A stretch of 64,000 nt of DNA from DATBRG01 sp036560445 (lineage in GTDB: Bacteria > Pseudomonadota > Gammaproteobacteria > Burkholderiales > Methylophilaceae). The notes beneath the pieces are model-generated. The model worked only from the letters and a program-made list of their open reading frames with translations. It was not told the DNA's origin and made no database searches. Position 1 is the first letter of the stretch. Each line of letters starts with the position of its first letter. The stretch covers positions 62,001 through 126,000 of the forward strand of contig DATBRG010000004.1 in NCBI GenBank assembly GCA_036560445.1, read 5' to 3'. This document shows, piece by piece, positions 17,669-25,490 of the stretch. A program made the position numbers and the translations under genes.

Positions 17669-18730
17669 TTAGAACAAGCTCTCTCGTACATAGAGCACAT
17701 CATCTGGCTGAACTGGATCGGTCAGTTTGGGGCTTAGCTCTTGTATTGCGCCATCCGCATTGCGTCGCAGCAATTTGATATTACGCTGGGTACCACGTGC
17801 AGTTGGGCCACCGCCTTGTGCCAGTGCCTGAATCACCGTCATGTTACGTTCGACACGGTAGGAACCTGGCTTTTGTGCTTCCCCATAGATATAGAACATG
17901 GGCGCACGATGCACATAAATCTCATCTCCTGGCGCTATCAACAGATCGTTATCAACTTTGCCTTTGAGGAATAGTCCTGGTATATCCACTTCTTTGTGAA
18001 TGGCCTGGCCGTTACGTGTTCCTGACAATACTACGGTGTCTGCACCATCTGGAGTAACCCCACCAGCCATGGTGAGCACCTCGGACAAACGCATATTAAG
18101 GTTCTCCAACGGATAGCGCCCGGCATGGTTAACCTGGCCTAACACTGATACCTGATTGCCTGGAATCACATAAATAACATCGCCGCTTCTGATGGCAATA
18201 TCTTGCTGCACGCCATCACTGAGAAACAACGCTGCGATATCGACCTGCGTCCGAAAGGTTTTCCCCTCTCGAACGCCGGTAATAATTGCGTTGCCAGAAC
18301 CAGCAACGGTTGTAACTCCACCAGCCATGGCAATGAGGTCAGATAGCCTGTTATTCGCTAGTTCCAGTGGGAACCTTCCAGGCTTATTGACCATGCCCAG
18401 CACCGCTACCTGACTGCCGCGGACCTCTGTCAGGCTAATGTTAACCTGAGGTTTTTTGACAAAGTTTCCGCTCTTCAAGCGTTGCGCAATCAATTGCTCT
18501 GCGTCACTAGTGGATAGGCCACCTATCTGTACTGAGCCAATTAACGGATAGGTAATGCTGCCACTCTCCGAGATACGGGTCTCCAAAGTAAGGTCAGGAT
18601 TCTGGAATACCGTGATCTTGATCGAATCGCCAGCAGTAAGCTGGTAATCAGTATTTACCTGTGCCACCAATACAGTGGCATAGACGGACAGCCATACTAG
18701 GAAAATGAAATTCAAAAGTTTTTTAATCAA
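17669..18730 (-). CDS. epsE: EpsE-like polysaccharide export protein (Wza type, SLBB repeats)
   Basis: A 353-residue secreted protein. A signal peptide (about residues 1-23) lacks a lipobox cysteine, so it is not an obvious lipoprotein, unlike E. coli Wza. The Poly_export domain follows (YQLTAGDSIKITVFQNPDLT, ISESGSITYPLIGSVQIGG), then three SLBB-type repeats each with a GxV-x-x-PGxxPL/YxL pattern (about 130, 215 and 285). It forms the outer-membrane or periplasmic channel for the polymer. It is nine bases upstream of epsF and 37 bases after the cyclic-nucleotide-fold gene. Confidence 0.9.
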   Translation of the reverse strand: MIKKLLNFIFLVWLSVYATVLVAQVNTDYQLTAGDSIKITVFQNPDLTLETRISESGSITYPLIGSVQIGGLSTSDAEQLIAQRLKSGNFVKKPQVNISLTEVRGSQVAVLGMVNKPGRFPLELANNRLSDLIAMAGGVTTVAGSGNAIITGVREGKTFRTQVDIAALFLSDGVQQDIAIRSGDVIYVIPGNQVSVLGQVNHAGRYPLENLNMRLSEVLTMAGGVTPDGADTVVLSGTRNGQAIHKEVDIPGLFLKGKVDNDLLIAPGDEIYVHRAPMFYIYGEAQKPGSYRVERNMTVIQALAQGGGPTARGTQRNIKLLRRNADGAIQELSPKLTDPVQPDDVLYVRESLF

Positions 18731-18767
18731 GTTGCACCTCTATTCATCATAGATAAAGTGTTCAGTT

Positions 18768-19280
18768 CTACTGCAGAGTGCCCGGATAAAATGCTTGTTC
18801 GGCCTCACGCAGGTGGCTACACATACGGCGTAGCAAAGCAATTAGCAGCTTGTTTGCCAGCTTGGGAGACCGAACAAGAATTCGATTCAACTCTTCCCTG
18901 GTAAGCACTGCAAAATCAGTTGGCACTGCAGTTGTACAGCTCGCAGGCTGTGGTTGCCCATCAATCAGGGACATTTCGCCAACCATTGCCCCTGCAACGA
19001 CCTCCTTGTAACCTTGCAAACCGGTATTTGATATTGCCTGCTTCAGTTCAACCCAGCCTGTTAGGATCAGCAGCAAATTGTCCGTTTCTTCGCCTTCCTC
19101 TAGCAGCGAATAATTCCGCGGAGCGCCATAGCAGCGCATGTGGCTACAGAGCATCGTGACTTCATCGATACTTAAGGTGTTGAACAGCTCAATGTCTTTG
19201 GCCATTGCCAAAATCTCATCCATATAATTTTTTGCTGTTCCCAGATATTCGATATCACGGTATGTGTTTTGATCGGGCAT
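18768..19280 (-). CDS. Cyclic-nucleotide-binding-fold protein without HTH
   Basis: A 170-residue protein made of one cNBD beta-roll: helix (ELFNTLSIDEVTMLC), then YSLLEEGEETDNLLLILTGW, and the phosphate-binding cassette GEMSLIDGQPQPASCTTA (101-118), then C-helix. Crp-like regulators continue with an HTH of about 70 residues; this protein stops before it. In the cassette the conserved Arg that grips the cyclic phosphate (PRAA/ERSA in family members) is Gln or Pro, so cAMP binding is doubtful. It is the first gene of the minus-strand eps operon, 37 bases before epsE, and may act as a signal-responsive adaptor of polysaccharide export. Confidence 0.8.
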   Translation of the reverse strand: MPDQNTYRDIEYLGTAKNYMDEILAMAKDIELFNTLSIDEVTMLCSHMRCYGAPRNYSLLEEGEETDNLLLILTGWVELKQAISNTGLQGYKEVVAGAMVGEMSLIDGQPQPASCTTAVPTDFAVLTREELNRILVRSPKLANKLLIALLRRMCSHLREAEQAFYPGTLQ

Positions 19281-19679
19281 ATTTGTTTATAGCGCCAGCA
19301 CTATGTCTCAGGCCAGTAGTTGAAACAGATTTGAGTAAATGTTGATGCTTGAATCTACGAATTAAGATGGTTGCATCCTAGTCAGCCACATAAGACTGAA
19401 CAATAGGCCGAACGGACTAACAGCAACCACTTAAAAATCTTGTAAAAACGCGCCAGATAATGATCTGTGGCTTATTTATCCGGATGGGAAGCTAGCGAAC
19501 CTAGTCAACTATCAGGAACTGATAATTGCCATGTCTGTGCTGAGAGACAGCAATTTTCTATGCAGATCAGTTGCTTAATACTTTCGTCAAGAAACTTGTC
19601 GCCGTCTGTAGACGGGCTTACGCATACCAATCTAGCGACAATTATAATTTATTTTAATAAATTCAATTAGTTATAAACG

Positions 19680-19696
19680 TGGCATGGTCTTTGCCA
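19680..19696 (+). promoter_or_regulatory. Sigma-54-like promoter or dyad upstream of epsA
   Basis: The bases TGGCAT-N5-TTGCC keep the invariant GG and GC ten bases apart and match the RpoN consensus at most other positions. The same bases form the near-palindrome TGGCA-N7-TGCCA, and the minus strand also reads as a weaker sigma-54 site. It could thus be a promoter for epsA (leader about 230 bases), one for the minus operon, or a protein-binding dyad. The perfect site at 6285-6300 in the same locus supports the promoter reading. Confidence 0.5.
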
Positions 19697-19831
19697 TATG
19701 TCTAGTGCAATCACATCCATCTCATCAATCGTTGCATATGGTGATTGCAGCAATGAATGGCAATGAGTTCCCGACTATATCCACAGGAGCTTGGTTGACA
19801 TGATGAATGACGCCCTAGGTTATTTCTATGT

Positions 19832-19852
19832 AATCCGTACTAGATACGGATT
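19832..19852. promoter_or_regulatory. Inverted repeat 85 bases before epsA
   Basis: AATCCGTA (19832-19839) and TACGGATT (19845-19852) are perfectly complementary around a five-base spacer. There is no T-tract after it, so it is more likely an operator or mRNA leader hairpin than a terminator. EpsA itself, a LuxR-type regulator, would be one candidate binder. Confidence 0.45.
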
Positions 19853-19936
19853 TATCGATGCGATGTCTCGCCAGACTTGGCGCGGCGTTGGATAAGAATA
19901 ATTTCCTGATTTAGTAATTAATTGATTGAAAAAAAT

Positions 19937-20719
19937 ATGCCTCTAAATACTGCATTGAACAGCATTCAGATGAAGCAATTCGTCGGCCTGTTGCATGAGT
20001 CCCTAAAAATACGCTCGCATTGCGAATTCCTGCTCTGGTCACAAGGTGATGTGCAAGAATTCTTGCCTCACGACATCATGATCGCCGCATGGGGTGATTT
20101 CTCAACCGGGATGGTCAATTTTGACATCGTCTCGGCACTGCCTGGTATGCGCACTGACCTTATACAAGAAACCGAGCTGGTACCATTCCTGACACGGCTA
20201 TTTGAATACTGGAATGAATCTGCGCGTACGCCATTTACTTTGAGAGTTGATCAGGGAGTCTTTGAGAAAGATGAGCTCACTTCTGCCAGACTAAAGGGCC
20301 ATTTTCTCCAGATGAAATCTGCCCTGGTACATGCCATTAAAGATATACGGGGTAAGCACGATTGCCTTTACGTACTACTTAGCAGCAACAGCATGCAGCC
20401 AACTTTTTCCAGAACCATGCTAGAAGCTTTGCTGCCATACATAGACCACTCATTGCGGCAACTAGACGATACTGCAGTACAGATCGATACAGAGATCACC
20501 GATGATGACTCAACAAATACGCTATCCATGCGCGAACTGGAAATTATGGAATGGGTGAGGAACGGTAAAACCAACTTTGAAATCGGGATGATTCTCGACA
20601 TCAGCGCCTTCACTGTAAAAAATCACTTGCAGCGAATATTCAAGAAGCTTGATGTCATCAGCAGGGCTCAAGCCGTTGCTAAACTTAGCAAACCTATAGA
20701 ACAGCATGCAGCTCACTAG
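19937..20719 (+). CDS. epsA: EpsA-type LuxR family transcriptional regulator
   Basis: A regulator of 260 residues with an N-terminal domain of about 180 residues that resembles no standard sensor domain, and a C-terminal GerE/LuxR helix-turn-helix (LSMRELEIMEWVRNGKTNFE, then MILDISAFTVKNHLQRIFKK). This matches the XrtB/PEP-CTERM-associated regulator EpsA found before epsB in methanolan loci. The frame also opens with TTG at 19922, but neither start has a strong ribosome binding site; I chose the ATG at 19937. Its end overlaps epsB by 14 bases, so the two are co-expressed. Confidence 0.85.
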   Translation: MPLNTALNSIQMKQFVGLLHESLKIRSHCEFLLWSQGDVQEFLPHDIMIAAWGDFSTGMVNFDIVSALPGMRTDLIQETELVPFLTRLFEYWNESARTPFTLRVDQGVFEKDELTSARLKGHFLQMKSALVHAIKDIRGKHDCLYVLLSSNSMQPTFSRTMLEALLPYIDHSLRQLDDTAVQIDTEITDDDSTNTLSMRELEIMEWVRNGKTNFEIGMILDISAFTVKNHLQRIFKKLDVISRAQAVAKLSKPIEQHAAH

Positions 20720-22121
20720 GTCGACACCAATCCGTCCCAATGGCTTTGGTGTGGCCATCGCGCGCGATAATATTCTCTACACCTGTGAAGCGTTGCTCGA
20801 TCCATTGGTCATTGTATTCACGCTCTGGATGATTGCATCTACGATAGAAGGCCGGCTAGCGCCGGCTTATTTGATTCTGTCGCTGATTTTATTTTCCCTG
20901 ACATTTCCCAGTAGTTCAAAAATCAATCTCAGCCCGCGTGAGGTTGTCAGCCACATCCTGATTAACTGGGTCATCATTGCCGGTCTGCTGATATTGTTTG
21001 GAATAGCGACCAGCTATATATACCTATTTCCACTAAACGTTATCCTGCATTGGTTATGGATTACCCCAGTGTGTCAGCTGGTGGCTGTATTCATTTTACG
21101 TACGATTGCGCCAGTCCTCATCAAACTACAAGGCCCAGTAAAGCGTACGATTATCGTTGGCCTCACCGAACAGTCGCTGGCATTGGCGGAGCGACTGGCA
21201 TTTAACAACTACATTGCTGCCGAATTGCTCGGATTCTTCGAGGATAAGCAAGCTGAACCGACGCCACGAGACCAGCTTAATTTCCCAATATTGGGTGAGC
21301 TTGATGATATCGCCGCATATGTGAAAAGTCATCATGTGAACATCATCTACCTATCGCTACCCGCTGCCAGACAAGAGCACATCATGCATCTGCTGGATGA
21401 ACTCAAAGACACTACCGCATCGATTTATTTCATCCCGGATATTTTTCAGACCGATTTGATACAGGCACGCGTAGGCCAGATTGATGACATTCCGGTCGTA
21501 GCTCTATGCGAAACGCCTTTCACCGGATTTAACGGGATGATCAAACGCATCGCTGATATTGCATTTTCGATATTGATACTACTTTTGATATCACCAGTGC
21601 TGATTGCAGTTGCCACGGGCGTTAAGCTTAGCTCACCAGGCCCCATCATATTCAAGCAACGACGCTATGGGCTTTATGGTGAAGAGATACTAGTCTATAA
21701 ATTCCGCTCCATGACTGTATGCGAAGATGGCGCAACGGTAACTCAGGCAACCAAGCAAGATCAGCGGGTAACGCCTTTCGGCGCATTTATCCGCAAAACC
21801 TCATTGGATGAACTACCTCAATTCATCAATGTTCTGCAGGGCCGCATGAGCATCGTTGGCCCACGCCCACATGCAGTTGCGCACAACGAAATGTATCGCA
21901 AGCTCATCAAAGGCTATATGGTGCGTCACAAGGTCAAGCCGGGGATAACGGGCTGGGCCCAGGTAAATGGATTACGTGGTGAGACTGAAACACTGGATAA
22001 GATGAAAGCACGTATCGATTACGATATCGACTATCTACGTAACTGGAGCCCAAAACTTGATATTTTCATTATCCTGAAAACTGTACTGGTTGTTTTCAAG
22101 GGGCAAAATGGTGCGTATTAA
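20706..22121 (+). CDS. epsB: EpsB-like undecaprenyl-phosphate sugar phosphotransferase
   Basis: A 471-residue polyprenyl-phosphate hexose-1-phosphate transferase of the WcaJ type. About four membrane segments fill the first 140 residues, then a CoA-binding-like Rossmann segment (RTIIVGLTEQSLALAERL), a fifth hydrophobic segment (IADIAFSILILLLISPVLIA), and the catalytic domain with FKQRRYGLYGEEILVYKFRS, RKTSLDELPQFINVL, GRMSIVGPRPHA and GITGWAQVNGLRGE. It attaches the first sugar phosphate, probably glucose-1-phosphate from UDP-glucose, to undecaprenyl phosphate and so starts the repeat unit assembled by the minus-strand genes. Confidence 0.92.
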   Translation: MQLTRSTPIRPNGFGVAIARDNILYTCEALLDPLVIVFTLWMIASTIEGRLAPAYLILSLILFSLTFPSSSKINLSPREVVSHILINWVIIAGLLILFGIATSYIYLFPLNVILHWLWITPVCQLVAVFILRTIAPVLIKLQGPVKRTIIVGLTEQSLALAERLAFNNYIAAELLGFFEDKQAEPTPRDQLNFPILGELDDIAAYVKSHHVNIIYLSLPAARQEHIMHLLDELKDTTASIYFIPDIFQTDLIQARVGQIDDIPVVALCETPFTGFNGMIKRIADIAFSILILLLISPVLIAVATGVKLSSPGPIIFKQRRYGLYGEEILVYKFRSMTVCEDGATVTQATKQDQRVTPFGAFIRKTSLDELPQFINVLQGRMSIVGPRPHAVAHNEMYRKLIKGYMVRHKVKPGITGWAQVNGLRGETETLDKMKARIDYDIDYLRNWSPKLDIFIILKTVLVVFKGQNGAY

Positions 22122-22180
22122 TTTATCGAGGTGGTACGAAGGAGTTGATTTACTTCAAGGCGTGTTGTGCCAACAAGATA

Positions 22181-22214
22181 AAGCGTTATAAACCCCAAGG
22201 GGTTCATAACGCTT
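22181..22214. terminator. Hairpin between convergent epsB and the PEP-CTERM-like gene
   Basis: A 16-base stem with one mismatch (AAGCGTTATAAACCCC at 22181-22196 against GGGGTTCATAACGCTT at 22199-22214) closes a two-base loop. The genes on both sides converge on it. T-tracts are weak, so it may work as a bidirectional terminator or as an mRNA end stabiliser. Confidence 0.65.
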
Positions 22215-22233
22215 ATACGCCAAACGCTTTTAT

Positions 22234-22596
22234 TTAACTGTAGCTACGACGACGTACAATCAGAACCATCAGACCTAAGCTAGCCAGCACCATACCCTGC
22301 GTTTTAGGTGTTGCACTAGTGGGAAAAGGGCTATGCGTAAGCAAATTCTGGCCCCCTGCAAAAAAATCAATGGCATCGAATGAGTAATCGCTACTGGTCA
22401 ATATCAAGTGATTAGCCTTGAAGTTTTCTGCAATCACCGAAAACTTCCTTAATGGAACATTCAAGACTTCGCCATAACGCTTGATAGATGACGCATCTTG
22501 CTGATCAGATAAAAAATCTGCCGCCTCAACATTTGATACACCAAAAATGCATGCGCTCAGGAGGACAGCTAATAATGGGGCATGTCGAATAATCAT
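22234..22596 (-). CDS. Small secreted protein with degenerate PEP-CTERM-like tail
   Basis: A 120-residue protein with a signal peptide (HAPLLAVLLSACIFGVSNVEA). Its C-terminus has the three-part layout of exosortase substrates: a short motif, a hydrophobic helix (GMVLASLGLMVLIV) and a basic end (RRRSYS). The motif however reads TPKTQ instead of VPEP. The middle (QDASSIKRYGEVLNVPLRKF, SSDYSFDAIDFFAGGQNLL) is not a family I know. It lies head-to-head in convergence with epsB, next to an EpsA/EpsB locus of the class tied to exosortase B. I infer it is an exosortase-type substrate or a decayed one; a plain membrane-anchored protein is the alternative. Confidence 0.65.
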   Translation of the reverse strand: MIIRHAPLLAVLLSACIFGVSNVEAADFLSDQQDASSIKRYGEVLNVPLRKFSVIAENFKANHLILTSSDYSFDAIDFFAGGQNLLTHSPFPTSATPKTQGMVLASLGLMVLIVRRRSYS

Positions 22597-22840
22597 GACT
22601 GGATTTCTCCTTTCAAATCTGATTAATCAGTTCTGGATTCAACAGCCTTATTAAACTCTTTGCCTCGCACTCCCCCAATAGTCCAATTGGACTAACGCCA
22701 AATAAGGTCGCCTACAATCAGGTTCTAAATGATTGCATGCTTATGCTGCCACCCACATAATTCCGTAAGTCAATTACTGGTCTCCCCCCATCTATCAATT
22801 TGAAATCTGATTCGGGGAAACACAAAAGAAAAGGTACGTA

Positions 22841-23467
22841 GTGAAAGAAATCTTACCTAATGCGTTAGTGGTAACTATATTGACAGTACTTTGCATCCAG
22901 TTTCTGGATCTACCATTATCAGCTGCCATTGCTGAATATCTGGGAACTTATGCTCCAGTTGTTAACACTTCTAACATGCCCGATTTATTACTTATCATCG
23001 TTGTAACGCTAACTAGCCTAAGTTGGGGATTATATTTTTTCCTAGTTCGTCATCATATTTATGACCAACGTACTCTTTTTTGCCAGTTGACGGGAACTGC
23101 CCTTCCCTTGTCTTTTGTAATTAAAATCATCTTGAAATGGTTATTTGGCAGAACAGATACACGCACATGGTTATCAGACCACAGTCAGTACGGCTTCCAC
23201 TGGTTTGCTGGAAGTGAGGGTTCTCAAGGCTTCCCTTCTGGTCATATGCTTGTATTTACACCATTATTTTTGGCCTTGTGGCACTTTTATCCACGTTTCC
23301 GTTTTTCTTACGGAATTGTATTGTTCTGTCTGATCATTGCGCTCATCGCTACGGAATATCATTTCCTTAGCGATGTTTTTGCAGGCACCTACATCGGGCT
23401 AGTAATTTATCTGGCTGTTACTCGCCTAGTCATATCATATAATGTCAGAAGATCGACCAATCTTTAA
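22841..23467 (+). CDS. PAP2 family lipid phosphatase
   Basis: A 208-residue membrane protein with about five to six hydrophobic segments and the acid phosphatase triad: KWLFGRTDTRTW (motif 1), FPSGHMLVFTPL (motif 2, PSGH) and EYHFLSDVFAGTYIG (motif 3 with His and Asp). PAP2 enzymes of this size dephosphorylate phosphatidic acid, phosphatidylglycerol phosphate or undecaprenyl pyrophosphate. Close to an exopolysaccharide locus, recycling of undecaprenyl pyrophosphate is an attractive inference. The frame opens at GTG 22841 after an AAAGGTACGT leader. A 24-base gap separates it from the next gene. Confidence 0.85.
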   Translation: MKEILPNALVVTILTVLCIQFLDLPLSAAIAEYLGTYAPVVNTSNMPDLLLIIVVTLTSLSWGLYFFLVRHHIYDQRTLFCQLTGTALPLSFVIKIILKWLFGRTDTRTWLSDHSQYGFHWFAGSEGSQGFPSGHMLVFTPLFLALWHFYPRFRFSYGIVLFCLIIALIATEYHFLSDVFAGTYIGLVIYLAVTRLVISYNVRRSTNL

Positions 23468-23491
23468 CTATCTCTGAACGGAATCGTAAAA

Positions 23492-23848
23492 ATGCTAATT
23501 AAATTCAACAAGTTTTCTTTATTACTGACAGCTATTGCATTTTTCATTGGAATATCCAGCAACGTATTGGCTGGTGAGTATGAAGGCTCGTGGTTACTGG
23601 ATGATAGCCATGGCAAACCCTTTGAGGCTACTCTTAGCAAAGATGGTACTGCTTCAGGGACTCACGGCAATGCGATGAAACATGGTACATGGAAAGAAGA
23701 GAATGGAGCCGTTGTAATCCACTGGAACACTGGATGGACGACGCGCATCGCTAAGGATGGTGACAAATATGTTAAGACAGCTTTTAAACCTGGCTCGTCA
23801 CTAACAGATACTCCTAGCGACACCTCCGAAGCCAAGAAGAAAAACTAA
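23492..23848 (+). CDS. Small secreted protein, function unknown
   Basis: A 118-residue protein with a signal peptide ending near NVLAGEY. The mature part of about 90 residues looks like a small beta barrel or sheet: GSWLLDDSHGKPFEATLSKD, GTASGTHGNAMKHGTWKEEN, VVIHWNTGWTTRIAKDGD, then a polar Ser/Thr/Lys tail. The G-x-W and HGTWKEENG repeats recall lipocalin-like small domains, but I do not assign a family. It follows the PAP2 gene closely and is probably co-transcribed; a hairpin at 23891-23928 follows. Confidence 0.75.
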   Translation: MLIKFNKFSLLLTAIAFFIGISSNVLAGEYEGSWLLDDSHGKPFEATLSKDGTASGTHGNAMKHGTWKEENGAVVIHWNTGWTTRIAKDGDKYVKTAFKPGSSLTDTPSDTSEAKKKN

Positions 23849-23890
23849 TAGCAGCAAAGCGTACGAAGCCTTATCTACTAGGATTTAATT

Positions 23891-23928
23891 ACTAGGGCTC
23901 TGCAATCAGAGGCAGATAAAGCCCTAGT
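23891..23928. terminator. Inverted repeat between convergent small genes
   Basis: ACTAGGGCT (23891-23899) pairs with AGCCCTAGT (23920-23928) around a 20-base loop. Genes on both sides converge here. There is no long T-tract, so termination is plausible but weakly supported. Confidence 0.45.
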
Positions 23929-23964
23929 AAAGACGGCCATAATGGGGTTAAGCACGATAATCAA

Positions 23965-24357
23965 TTACATCGTTGCTTTCACTGCCACCTGATCCGTATC
24001 TGACCAGCGTTTTTTCTCTACGCTGAAAAGATGCTGCTTGAATGTACCGATGTTCGCCGACCCTAGTTCATACATGAAGACATTGACGAAAGCCTCGAAT
24101 GGAGCAGGCGCATCAGGCCTGACCCAGCAGCCTTCCATTACGTTTCCCTGATTGTCAGCGTTTAAAGCCTTGTATGGATATTCATTCTGAATGCCAGGTA
24201 TTCGGCAATCTTCAGTCGTCAGGGTAAGAAAACCATCAGAATCATTGGGCATGTACATTTCAGCGACTGCATTAGCTTCATCGGCTTGCGCATCAATGAC
24301 AAAAGTGAATAGCGCCAAGACACCTGTAGCAATAAGTAAAGCATAGGGTTTATGCAT
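23965..24357 (-). CDS. Small periplasmic protein, function unknown
   Basis: A 130-residue protein with a signal peptide (YALLIATGVLALFTFVIDAQ, cleavage near ADE). The mature part carries two cysteines (TTEDCRIPG and MEGCWVRP) that could form a disulfide. I know no family for it. A GGAGG ribosome binding site precedes the ATG (minus strand). The 300 bases upstream of it, to 24659, are AT-rich and show no gene or clear signal. Confidence 0.7.
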   Translation of the reverse strand: MHKPYALLIATGVLALFTFVIDAQADEANAVAEMYMPNDSDGFLTLTTEDCRIPGIQNEYPYKALNADNQGNVMEGCWVRPDAPAPFEAFVNVFMYELGSANIGTFKQHLFSVEKKRWSDTDQVAVKATM

Positions 24358-24659
24358 ATTACCTCCGAACAGTTAAGTTAAAATTTCTCCTTCCCCTTGA
24401 TATAACAATTTCAAATTTTCTTAAATTTAATCCAGCAAAAAATAGGCCAACCAAAACAAAGCCTTCGTCAATAATTTAGCAACCTCACTCGTCTACCTAG
24501 AGAGTTATGAGTAAGCACCGACTTCTCATGGCCATTTCCAAATAAATAGATCATAAGAGTAACCGCGATTATTAATGCCCATTAATTTCCTATGCATTGT
24601 TTTGGTGCGCAGAAACTTTTAAATTCAATTGCAATACTTTTCCCTGCCACTAGATTCTT

Positions 24660-25418
24660 CTAGAGATACATACCTCCAGATGCCTCAATACGTTGCGCAT
24701 TCACCCAACGGTTATCATCCGAAAGTAACGATGCCACCACCCCGCCAATGTCTTCAGGCAAGCCCACACGCCCCAACGCTGTTTGTTTGGCAATAAAGTC
24801 GTTGATTTGAGCGTTGTCGCGTACTACACCACCTCCGAAATCGGTTTCAATTGCCCCCGGGGCCACCACATTCACGGCTATGCCACGTGGGCCGAGTTCT
24901 TTCGCCAGATATTTTGTCAACACTTCAATTGCGCCTTTCATGGCTGCGTAAGCTGCATAACCTGGCAACGCAAAACGCGTGAGGCCCGTTGAGATATTCA
25001 CAATTCGACCATTATCGGCAATCAAGCTCAGTAGGCTTTGGGTTAAGAAAAACACTCCCTTAAATTGGATATTCACCAACTGATCGAACTGCTCCTCCGT
25101 GGTTTCGCTGAATGACGCATTAATACCAATACCCGCGTTATTAACCAGATAATCAAAATTATCCCTAGACCATTTCTGCTTGAGTATCTGGCTTACTTCC
25201 TCCGCAAATGCCGGGAATGTTTGGCTATTTGACACATCCAACTGCAGGGCCATAGCTTTTTGGCCAAGCGCTTCGATTTGGCTGACAACTTCTTCAGCGT
25301 CAGCTTTCTTACTTTGGTAGGTGATGATGAGATCGTTACCTTTTTGGGCTAAACTCAGAGCCGTGCTCTTACCAAGGCCACGGCTTCCGCCGGTGACTAT
25401 TGCAATCTTGTTATTCAT
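24660..25418 (-). CDS. SDR family NAD(P)-dependent oxidoreductase
   Basis: A classical short-chain dehydrogenase of 252 residues. It has the cofactor motif TGGSRGLG near the N-terminus, NNAG, Ser in NISTGLTRFALPG, and the Tyr-x3-Lys pair in YAAYAAMKGAIE. The frame could start at 25433, but the bases just before the ATG at 25418 contain AAGGAG with six-base spacing, so 25418 is the start. It follows another SDR on the same strand, with a strong hairpin between them. Substrate unknown; the LysR regulator upstream suggests induction by an organic compound. Confidence 0.88.
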   Translation of the reverse strand: MNNKIAIVTGGSRGLGKSTALSLAQKGNDLIITYQSKKADAEEVVSQIEALGQKAMALQLDVSNSQTFPAFAEEVSQILKQKWSRDNFDYLVNNAGIGINASFSETTEEQFDQLVNIQFKGVFFLTQSLLSLIADNGRIVNISTGLTRFALPGYAAYAAMKGAIEVLTKYLAKELGPRGIAVNVVAPGAIETDFGGGVVRDNAQINDFIAKQTALGRVGLPEDIGGVVASLLSDDNRWVNAQRIEASGGMYL

Positions 25419-25454
25419 TTCAAACTCCTTCATGTAATGAATCCAGTTTGTAAC

Positions 25455-25479
25455 GAGGCATCTCTTATGGAGATGCCTC
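25455..25479. terminator. Perfect hairpin between the two SDR genes
   Basis: GAGGCATCTC and GAGATGCCTC form a ten-base-pair stem with a five-base loop. The run CTTTTT follows only on the plus strand (25480-25485), so as a terminator it faces against the two minus-strand genes. On their mRNA it would be an intergenic stabilising or attenuating hairpin. Confidence 0.6.
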
Positions 25480-25490
25480 CTTTTTAGCGA

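Larger units (their letters stand above)
19281..19936. promoter_or_regulatory. Divergent regulatory region between the two eps arms
   Basis: These about 650 bases contain no gene I can support. They separate the minus-strand cNBD-epsEFG operon from plus-strand epsA-epsB, so they must hold promoters for both. Visible elements are the sigma-54-like near-palindrome at 19680-19696, an inverted repeat at 19832-19852, and a TTGACA at 19795-19800 with only a poor -10 box after it. A short open frame at 19467-19670 has no ribosome binding site or protein character and I take it as chance. Confidence 0.6.

Noticed and set aside
19575..19590. The 16-base string TTAATACTTTCGTCAA, also found near 52417-52432
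   Set aside because: One exact 16-mer shared between two places in 64 kb is about what chance allows; the contexts are unrelated.
19467..19670. A 67-codon open frame in the eps intergenic region
   Set aside because: No ribosome binding site, odd amino-acid mix and overlap with the control region; treated as chance.
22681..22750. A sigma-54 promoter before the PEP-CTERM-like gene
   Set aside because: No GG-N10-GC match with acceptable flanking bases exists on the minus strand; the closest GC/CC pair has the wrong spacing.
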